NCBI GenBank assembly: GCA_032718475.1
Contig: JAUCBJ010006769.1
Location: 47,901-111,900, forward strand
Source: Nemertoderma westbladi
Lineage: Eukaryota; Xenacoelomorpha; Nemertodermatida; Nemertodermatidae
Length of the DNA stretch: 64,000 nucleotides
Direction: 5' to 3'
The translations under genes and the position numbers were made by a program. Of this stretch, positions 54,527 through 64,000 are shown piece after piece. How positions within the stretch are numbered: position 1 is the stretch's first letter; every line of letters starts with the position of its first letter. The notes under the pieces were generated by a model. It was not told the DNA's origin. It did no database searches and saw only the letters and a list, made by a program, of their open reading frames with translations.

Positions 54527-56281
54527 GTAAGTATTAACTCCAAAATGTTTTGTTTTTATTATTAACTAACTATTTTTGGAATATTCAGTAGAATAGAATA
54601 CTGTAGTTGTATATTTCGTACTACTGTCTCCTTCTCTCTCTCTTTCTCTCCCGACCATGCCCAGGTTTCGAACCCTGACAGGTCGAGTCGGGCAGTCAAC
54701 CACTCCACCATAGGGGCACTCAGCTAATGGTTAGCAGTATGCGTGGGTATGGAATTAACTCTCAAAAATTACACAAGGGGAATTAATTCCTGGGCGACGA
54801 ACCGTAAGAACAAATCCCTTTTCCTGCTACACTAGTGTAACTAATTGTGGTAGTTTTGGATGGAGATGGAGAAACATTAGAAATACACCAAGTGAACTAA
54901 TTGAAATGTAACGAACATAGATATCGAAATTGGGAAAATAATCTAGGCGTTGGGAATGCCGTGAGGAGGGTGTGGGTAGCGAACGCCTTAGGTAAGGTAA
55001 TTGGATTGGAAGTGATTCCTGAGGGGGGATCGCAGGTACAAGATCAGCAGTATAATGTGCGAGTTGTGCGCGGGAATTATAACATACGGCGAGGATAGAG
55101 ATGTATTCCATTGTAATTAAACCGAGTCCTATTCCTTAGTGAATACCAATACGATCGCGTTTCACTGTCAAGGATAACTTTATATATATTCTCTAACATC
55201 TGCTTTGTACATAATACAGTACAGAGTGGAGGGTTTTTTTTCCATTGATTCCACCCAGATTGTGGGTGGAGTTAATGTACCGATTCAAGGATTTCTTTCA
55301 TTCATTCAGGGTAGTTGGAGACTATTACTGCACGTTTCCGTATAATTCCTTGGCTATTAAAGGCTATTATTTGGATTCCTACTTGCCACTTCCCAAGCCC
55401 TCGACTGTGCTTCCCTTAATTAGGCTCAATGTCATTGTGTTTACTCCTTTGTCGACGGGAGTGTCACTATCTCCCGTATCTATGGAATATACTCCACGTT
55501 TTTTTCTCGCTCACGGCATCTTCGTTATCAATTGTAATTTTATTAAACTCTGTACTGCTAGTTTTCCATTCAAGGTCTCCATTTCTTCCATCTAAACTAA
55601 TATTTATTGTTACTTTCCGTTACATATGATACGAGACAGGTGATATATGTATCAGTTAGTTATCCTCCTCACTCCTATACAGCCAACTCGTTTCTCCTAT
55701 ACATTACCTCCTTCCTACACTTTACTTTATTTCCCTTCCCTACTTAATACGTTATTATCCTCCCATTCTCGATATTTAACCCCCCCCCCCCCCCCCGCCT
55801 CCACTACACTCCACTTACACTATACTTTATTTTCCTTCACAACTCCATACTACACTACACTTAATTTCCCTACCCTTCTCACTACTTTATTTACCTTCAG
55901 GGCTCTAGGCTTTATTTTCCTCTCCCCTACCCTATTCTTTATTTCCTTCCCTCCCCATAGACTATTAATCTCCATTCTATACTCTCCTCCCTTCCATTAT
56001 AAAACACTTTATTGCCCTCACACACTCTATACTTTATTTCCCTCATATTGTCTCTACACTATTCTCCTCCCAAAGAATGGACTTTATCTCCGCTATACTT
56101 TATGTTCCTCCCATCCCTCGTTACTCTACTTTATTTCCCTGCAATACTCTATAATTTGTTTCCGCGCCAGCTATAAAATATATATCTCAATTCCGGTAAA
56201 ACTATACTTTATTTCCCTCACACTCCTTATTTATTTGCCTCTCCTCCCCTACTCTATACTTTATTTCCCTCTCCTTCGCAG
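54527..56281 (+). other. ADGRA intron 4 (1.8 kb)
   Basis: GTAAGT donor and CCTTCGCAG acceptor. Pyrimidine-rich over its last 600 bp (TTTATTTCCCTC-like units and a C-run at 55780), which opens a long artefactual frame into exon 5. A tRNA-like stretch lies at 54655-54720. Confidence 0.7.
54655..54720 (-). ncRNA. tRNA-like SINE head in intron 4
   Basis: On the minus strand GCCCCTATGGTGGAGTGGTTGA (box A) is followed by AGGGTTCGAAACC (box B), and the ends carry GCCC/GGGC complements. Likely a degenerate tRNA-derived SINE. Confidence 0.5.
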
Positions 56282-56657
56282 CACCTTATCCGGTAACCCC
56301 ATCGCCCGCCTCCCTTCCGACACCTTCGACCAGGTACCGAGTCTCCGTTACCTTGAACTCGCCACGGAATCCCTCACCTGCGACTGCGACCTGCGGTGGA
56401 TTGTCGGATGGCGTCGGAACAAACTGGTCCGACTCTCGGAGGATACGACGTGTAAGAAACCCGCGGCGATGCGGGATGCCGTTGTGCGGAAACTCAAACC
56501 CAACGATATGCACTGCGACTGGCCGGTGGAGGTTGACACCTTCATTATGCGACCGTTCGTACAACAACTCGTATTCAAAGGAGATAAATTACCGTTCGAA
56601 TGTCGGGCTACCAAAGTAGATGGCTCGACCCATCTAGTGTGGGTAAAAGACAAACAG
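56282..56657 (+). CDS. ADGRA: ADGRA-family GPCR, exon 5: LRR 4, LRRCT and start of Ig domain
   Basis: Begins with one base that completes the shared Leu codon. The fourth LRR (L-S-G-N-P-I-A-R-L) is followed by S-L-R-Y-L-E and the LRRCT cap C-D-C-D-L-R-W...W...C-K-K-P...C-D-W-P. The Ig domain then starts with V-F-K-G-D-K-L-P-F-E-C and L-V-W-V-K-D. The Glu after the last Leu, the C-D-C...W spacing and the G-D-x-L-P-F-x-C block match ADGRA2/3 from memory of the human proteins. The likely donor is GT at 56658 (phase 0), a weak site (GTTGGT); otherwise a stop follows at about 56676. The remaining Ig, hormone-receptor, GAIN/GPS and seven-helix regions are outside the window. Whether it is closer to ADGRA2 or ADGRA3 is open. 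Confidence 0.85.
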
Positions 56658-56676
56658 GTTGGTGTAACAACTGTTT

Positions 56677-59600
56677 AACTGATTGTTCGTGTAATGTATC
56701 ACTCTATCTGATTGTTCGTGTAATGTATCACTCTATCTGATTGTTCGTGTAATGTATCACTCTATCTGATTGTTCGTGTAATGTATCACTCTATCTGATT
56801 GTTCGTGTAATGTATCACTCTAACTGATTGTTCGTGTAATGTATCACTCTAACTGATTGTTCGTGTAATGTATCACTATATCTGATTGTTCGTGTAATGT
56901 ATCACTCTAACTGATTGTTCGTGTAATGTATCACTCTAACTAATTGTTCGTGTAATGTATCACTCTATCTGATTGTTCGTGTAATGTATCACTCTATCTG
57001 ATTGTTCGTGTAATGTATCACTCTATCTGATTGTTCGTGTAATGTATCCCTCTAACTGATTGTTCGTGTAATGTATCACTCTAACTGATTGTTCGTGTAA
57101 TGTATCACTCTAACTGATTGTTCGTGTAATGTATCACTCTATCTGATTGTTCGTGTAATGTATCACTCTATCTGATTGTTCGTGTAATGTATCACTCTAA
57201 CTGATTGTTCGTGTAATGTATCACTCTAACTAATTGTTCGTGTAATGTATCACTCTATCTGATTGTTCGTGTAATGTATCACTCTATCTGATTGTTCGTG
57301 TAATGTATCACTCTAACTGATTGTTCGTGTAATGTATCACTCTAACTGATTGTTCGTGTAATGTATCACTCTATCTGATTGTTCGTGTAATGTATCACTC
57401 TAACTGATTGTTCGTGTAATGTATCACTCTAACTGATTGTTCGTGTAATGTATCACTCTAACTGATTGTTCGTGTAATGTATCACTCTAACTGATTGTTC
57501 GTGTAATGTATCACTCTAACTGATTGTTCGTGTAATGTATCACTCTATCTGATTGTTCGTGTAATGTATCACTCTAACTGATTGTTCGTGTAATGTATCA
57601 CTCTAACTGATTGTTCGTGTAATGTATCACTCTATCTGATTGTTCGTGTAATGTATCACTCTATCTGATTGTTCGTGTAATGTATCACTCTATCTGATTG
57701 TTCGTGTAATGTATCACTCTATCTGATTGTTCGTGTAATGTATCACTCTATCTGATTGTTCGTGTAATGTATCACTCTATCTGATTGTTCGTGTAATGTA
57801 TCACTCTATCTGATTGTTCGTGTAATGTATCACTCTATCTGATTGTTCGTGTAATGTATCACTCTATCTGATTGTTCGTGTAATGTATCACTCTATCTGA
57901 TTGTTCGTGTAATGTATCACTCTATCTGATTGTTCGTGTAATGTATCACTCTATCTGATTGTTCGTGTAATGTATCACTCTATCTGATTGTTCGTGTAAT
58001 GTATCACTCTAACTGATTGTTCGTGTAATGTATCACTCTAACTGATTGTTCGTGTAATGTATCACTCTATCTGATTGTTCGTGTAATGTATCACTCTATC
58101 TGATTGTTCGTGTAATGTATCACTCTAACTGATTGTTCGTGTAATGTATCACTCTATCTGATTGTTCGTGTAATGTATCACTCTATCTGATTGTTCGTGT
58201 AATGTATCACTCTATCTGATTGTTCGTGTAATGTATCACTCTAACTGATTGTTCGTGTAATGTATCACTCTAACTGATTGTTCGTGTAATGTATCACTCT
58301 ATCTGATTGTTCGTGTAATGTATCACTCTAACTGATTGTTCGTGTAATGTATCACTCTAACTGATTGTTCGTGTAATGTATCACTCTAACTGATTGTTCG
58401 TGTAATGTATCACTCTAACTGATTGTTCGTGTAATGTATCACTCTAACTGATTGTTCGTGTAATGTATCACTCTAACTGATTGTTCGTGTAATGTATCAC
58501 TCTAACTGATTGTTCGTGTAATGTATCACTCTAACTGATTGTTCGTGTAATGTATCACTCTAACTGATTGTTCGTGTAATGTATCACTCTATCTGATTGT
58601 TCGTGTAATGTATCACTCTATCTGATTGTTCGTGTAATGTATCACTCTAACTGATTGTTCGTGTAATGTATCACTCTAACTGATTGTTCGTGTAATGTAT
58701 CACTCTAACTGATTGTTCGTGTAATGTATCACTCTAACTGATTGTTCGTGTAATGTATCACTCTAACTGATTGTTCGTGTAATGTATCACTCTAACTGAT
58801 TGTTCGTGTAATGTATCACTCTAACTGATTGTTCGTGTAATGTATCACTCTAACTGATTGTTCGTGTAATGTATCACTCTATCTGATTGTTCGTGTAATG
58901 TATCACTCTATCTGATTGTTCGTGTAATGTATCACTCTAACTGATTGTTCGTGTAATGTATCACTCTAACTGATTGTTCGTGTAATGTATCACTCTATCT
59001 GATTGTTCGTGTAATGTATCACTCTAACTGATTGTTCGTGTAATGTATCACTCTAACTGATTGTTCGTGTAATGTATCACTCTATCTGATTGTTCGTGTA
59101 ATGTATCACTCTAACTGATTGTTCGTGTAATGTATCACTCTAACTGATTGTTCGTGTAATGTATCACTCTAACTGATTGTTCGTGTAATGTATCACTCTA
59201 TCTGATTGTTCGTGTAATGTATCACTCTATCTGATTGTTCGTGTAATGTATCACTCTATCTGATTGTTCGTGTAATGTATCACTCTAACTGATTGTTCGT
59301 GTAATGTATCACTCTAACTGATTGTTCGTGTAATGTATCACTCTATCTGATTGTTCGTGTAATGTATCACTCTATCTGATTGTTCGTGTAATGTATCACT
59401 CTAACTGATTGTTCGTGTAATGTATCACTCTATCTGATTGTTCGTGTAATGTATCACTCTATCTGATTGTTCGTGTAATGTATCACTCTATCTGATTGTT
59501 CGTGTAATGTATCACTCTAACTGATTGTTCGTGTAATGTATCACTCTAACTGATTGTTCGTGTAATGTATCACTCTATCTGATTGTTCGTGTAATGTATC

Positions 59601-62600
59601 ACTCTATCTGATTGTTCGTGTAATGTATCACTCTAACTGATTGTTCGTGTAATGTATCACTCTAACTGATTGTTCGTGTAATGTATCACTCTATCTGATT
59701 GTTCGTGTAATGTATCACTCTAACTGATTGTTCGTGTAATGTATCACTCTAACTGATTGTTCGTGTAATGTATCACTCTAACTGATTGTTCGTGTAATGT
59801 ATCACTCTAACTGATTGTTCGTGTAATGTATCACTCTAACTGATTGTTCGTGTAATGTATCACTCTAACTGATTGTTCGTGTAATGTATCACTCTAACTG
59901 ATTGTTCGTGTAATGTATCACTCTAACTGATTGTTCGTGTAATGTATCACTCTATCTGATTGTTCGTGTAATGTATCACTCTATCTGATTGTTCGTGTAA
60001 TGTATCACTCTAACTGATTGTTCGTGTAATGTATCACTCTAACTGATTGTTCGTGTAATGTATCACTCTATCTGATTGTTCGTGTAATGTATCACTCTAA
60101 CTGATTGTTCGTGTAATGTATCACTCTAACTGATTGTTCGTGTAATGTATCACTCTAACTGATTGTTCGTGTAATGTATCACTCTAACTGATTGTTCGTG
60201 TAATGTATCACTCTAACTGATTGTTCGTGTAATGTATCACTCTAACTGATTGTTCGTGTAATGTATCACTCTAACTGATTGTTCGTGTAATGTATCACTC
60301 TAACTGATTGTTCGTGTAATGTATCACTCTATCTGATTGTTCGTGTAATGTATCACTCTATCTGATTGTTCGTGTAATGTATCACTCTAACTGATTGTTC
60401 GTGTAATGTATCACTCTAACTGATTGTTCGTGTAATGTATCACTCTAACTGATTGTTCGTGTAATGTATCACTCTATCTGATTGTTCGTGTAATGTATCA
60501 CTCTAACTGATTGTTCGTGTAATGTATCACTCTAACTGATTGTTCGTGTAATGTATCACTCTAACTGATTGTTCGTGTAATGTATCACTCTAACTGATTG
60601 TTCGTGTAATGTATCACTCTATCTGATTGTTCGTGTAATGTATCACTCTATCTGATTGTTCGTGTAATGTATCACTCTAACTGATTGTTCGTGTAATGTA
60701 TCACTCTAACTGATTGTTCGTGTAATGTATCACTCTATCTGATTGTTCGTGTAATGTATCACTCTAACTGATTGTTCGTGTAATGTATCACTCTAACTGA
60801 TTGTTCGTGTAATGTATCACTCTATCTGATTGTTCGTGTAATGTATCACTCTAACTGATTGTTCGTGTAATGTATCACTCTAACTGATTGTTCGTGTAAT
60901 GTATCACTCTAACTGATTGTTCGTGTAATGTATCACTCTAACTGATTGTTCGTGTAATGTATCACTCTATCTGATTGTTCGTGTAATGTATCACTCTAAC
61001 TGATTGTTCGTGTAATGTATCACTCTAACTGATTGTTCGTGTAATGTATCACTCTAACTGATTGTTCGTGTAATGTATCACTCTAACTGATTGTTCGTGT
61101 AATGTATCACTCTAACTGATTGTTCGTGTAATGTATCACTCTAACTGATTGTTCGTGTAATGTATCACTCTAACTGATTGTTCGTGTAATGTATCACTCT
61201 AACTGATTGTTCGTGTAATGTATCACTCTAACTGATTGTTCGTGTAATGTATCACTCTATCTGATTGTTCGTGTAATGTATCACTCTATCTGATTGTTCG
61301 TGTAATGTATCACTCTAACTGATTGTTCGTGTAATGTATCACTCTAACTGATTGTTCGTGTAATGTATCACTCTAACTGATTGTTCGTGTAATGTATCAC
61401 TCTAACTGATTGTTCGTGTAATGTATCACTCTAACTGATTGTTCGTGTAATGTATCACTCTAACTGATTGTTCGTGTAATGTATCACTCTAACTGATTGT
61501 TCGTGTAATGTATCACTCTAACTGATTGTTCGTGTAATGTATCACTCTAACTGATTGTTCGTGTAATGTATCACTCTAACTGATTGTTCGTGTAATGTAT
61601 CACTCTAACTGATTGTTCGTGTAATGTATCACTCTAACTGATTGTTCGTGTAATGTATCACTCTAACTGATTGTTCGTGTAATGTATCACTCTAACTGAT
61701 TGTTCGTGTAATGTATCACTCTAACTGATTGTTCGTGTAATGTATCACTCTAACTGATTGTTCGTGTAATGTATCACTCTATCTGATTGTTCGTGTAATG
61801 TATCACTCTAACTGATTGTTCGTGTAATGTATCACTCTAACTGATTGTTCGTGTAATGTATCACTCTAACTGATTGTTCGTGTAATGTATCACTCTATCT
61901 GATTGTTCGTGTAATGTATCACTCTATCTGATTGTTCGTGTAATGTATCACTCTATCTGATTGTTCGTGTAATGTATCACTCTAACTGATTGTTCGTGTA
62001 ATGTATCACTCTAACTGATTGTTCGTGTAATGTATCACTCTATCTGATTGTTCGTGTAATGTATCACTCTAACTGATTGTTCGTGTAATGTATCACTCTA
62101 TCTGATTGTTCGTGTAATGTATCACTCTATCTGATTGTTCGTGTAATGTATCACTCTAACTGATTGTTCGTGTAATGTATCACTCTATCTGATTGTTCGT
62201 GTAATGTATCACTCTAACTGATTGTTCGTGTAATGTATCACTCTATCTGATTGTTCGTGTAATGTATCACTCTATCTGATTGTTCGTGTAATGTATCACT
62301 CTAACTGATTGTTCGTGTAATGTATCACTCTAACTGATTGTTCGTGTAATGTATCACTCTAACTGATTGTTCGTGTAATGTATCACTCTATCTGATTGTT
62401 CGTGTAATGTATCACTCTATCTGATTGTTCGTGTAATGTATCACTCTAACTGATTGTTCGTGTAATGTATCACTCTAACTGATTGTTCGTGTAATGTATC
62501 ACTCTATCTGATTGTTCGTGTAATGTATCACTCTAACTGATTGTTCGTGTAATGTATCACTCTATCTGATTGTTCGTGTAATGTATCACTCTATCTGATT

Positions 62601-64000
62601 GTTCGTGTAATGTATCACTCTATCTGATTGTTCGTGTAATGTATCACTCTAACTGATTGTTCGTGTAATGTATCACTCTAACTGATTGTTCGTGTAATGT
62701 ATCACTCTAACTGATTGTTCGTGTAATGTATCACTCTAACTGATTGTTCGTGTAATGTATCACTCTAACTGATTGTTCGTGTAATGTATCACTCTAACTG
62801 ATTGTTCGTGTAATGTATCACTCTATCTGATTGTTCGTGTAATGTATCACTCTATCTGATTGTTCGTGTAATGTATCACTCTAACTGATTGTTCGTGTAA
62901 TGTATCACTCTAACTGATTGTTCGTGTAATGTATCACTCTAACTGATTGTTCGTGTAATGTATCACTCTATCTGATTGTTCGTGTAATGTATCACTCTAT
63001 CTGATTGTTCGTGTAATGTATCACTCTATCTGATTGTTCGTGTAATGTATCACTCTAACTGATTGTTCGTGTAATGTATCACTCTATCTGATTGTTCGTG
63101 TAATGTATCACTCTAACTGATTGTTCGTGTAATGTATCACTCTATCTGATTGTTCGTGTAATGTATCACTCTATCTGATTGTTCGTGTAATGTATCACTC
63201 TAACTGATTGTTCGTGTAATGTATCACTCTAACTGATTGTTCGTGTAATGTATCACTCTAACTGATTGTTCGTGTAATGTATCACTCTATCTGATTGTTC
63301 GTGTAATGTATCACTCTATCTGATTGTTCGTGTAATGTATCACTCTAACTGATTGTTCGTGTAATGTATCACTCTAACTGATTGTTCGTGTAATGTATCA
63401 CTCTATCTGATTGTTCGTGTAATGTATCACTCTATCTGATTGTTCGTGTAATGTATCACTCTAACTGATTGTTCGTGTAATGTATCACTCTAACTGATTG
63501 TTCGTGTAATGTATCACTCTAACTGATTGTTCGTGTAATGTATCACTCTAACTGATTGTTCGTGTAATGTATCACTCTATCTGATTGTTCGTGTAATGTA
63601 TCACTCTATCTGATTGTTCGTGTAATGTATCACTCTATCTGATTGTTCGTGTAATGTATCACTCTATCTGATTGTTCGTGTAATGTATCACTCTAACTGA
63701 TTGTTCGTGTAATGTATCACTCTATCTGATTGTTCGTGTAATGTATCACTCTATCTGATTGTTCGTGTAATGTATCACTCTAACTGATTGTTCGTGTAAT
63801 GTATCACTCTAACTGATTGTTCGTGTAATGTATCACTCTAACTGATTGTTCGTGTAATGTATCACTCTATCTGATTGTTCGTGTAATGTATCACTCTATC
63901 TGATTGTTCGTGTAATGTATCACTCTAACTGATTGTTCGTGTAATGTATCACTCTATCTGATTGTTCGTGTAATGTATCACTCTAACTGATTGTTCGTGT
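56677..64000 (+). repeat. 29-bp minisatellite, at least 7.3 kb, ~250 units, running off the window
   Basis: An exact 29-bp period with the core GATTGTTCGTGTAATGTATC followed by ACTCTAACT or ACTCTATCT. The single A/T site divides almost all units into two types. Rare variants (TAATTG at 56941 and 57231, TCCCTCT at 57047, CACTATAT at 56874) mark local duplications; the two TAATTG units are exactly ten periods apart. No spacers of unique sequence. It lies in the intron after exon 5. All frames contain stops. Confidence 0.97.

Noticed and set aside
55647-56678. 343-codon ORF covering exon 5
   Set aside because: The first ~210 codons translate the pyrimidine-rich intron 4; the splice acceptor CCTTCGCAG at 56281 and the LRR homology fix the true exon start.
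56677-64000. CRISPR-like array
   Set aside because: Units are head-to-tail with no unique spacers, in a eukaryotic intron; it is a minisatellite.

Overview
The window is animal nuclear DNA, probably from a marine invertebrate. The evidence is a split gene with GT-AG introns, AT-rich sequence, BEL/Pao, LINE and SINE elements, several elements built from inverted repeats, and long minisatellites. I cannot name the species. The only host gene I recognise is the 5' part of an adhesion GPCR of the ADGRA (GPR124/GPR125) family, on the + strand from 33266 to the window end. Signal peptide, LRRNT, four LRRs, LRRCT and the start of the Ig domain lie on five exons. The GAIN/GPS and 7TM parts must lie beyond the window.

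Left third (1-24834): a nested transposon complex. The host layer is a foldback-like element with two inverted arms of about 2.4 kb (1413-1600 plus 18101-20340, and 22431-24834). Each arm carries a tandem array of a near-palindromic 19-mer, a tRNA-like stretch and a palindromic terminal module. Between the arms is one intact minus-strand ORF (20925-21977) for a C2H2-finger, acidic, coiled-coil protein, with three CCAAT boxes upstream. A 16.5 kb BEL/Pao LTR element (1601-18100, minus strand) sits inside the left arm. The right arm keeps the same site empty, which fixes the LTR ends and the 5-bp AGTAC target duplication.

The BEL/Pao element looks young, because its 1,920-bp LTRs appear identical. 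It is unusual in several ways. Gag, protease and an integrase with an intact DDE triad are open, but reverse transcriptase and RNase H are absent and replaced by low-complexity sequence. The gag DUF1759 region is split by 1.2 kb. Two overlapping extra ORFs, one with three zinc knuckles, lie downstream of pol. A 17-nt motif occurs about ten times, in coding DNA (in two reading frames) and in non-coding DNA. This is the best candidate in the window for an undescribed system: an RT-less element that would depend on a helper.

Middle (24835-33265): a decayed + strand APE/RT LINE broken by frameshifts and by a 1.18 kb foldback element made of palindromic 15-mers, then the 3' end of another LINE on the minus strand, a tRNA-derived SINE pair in snapback orientation, and the AT-rich region upstream of the ADGRA gene.

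Right half (33266-64000): ADGRA exons separated by introns of 2.6, 15.1, 3.1 and 1.8 kb that contain small TIR elements, homopolymer runs and short minisatellites. From 56677 to the end there is an unbroken 29-bp minisatellite of about 250 units made of two unit types, starting about 20 bp after the last visible exon.
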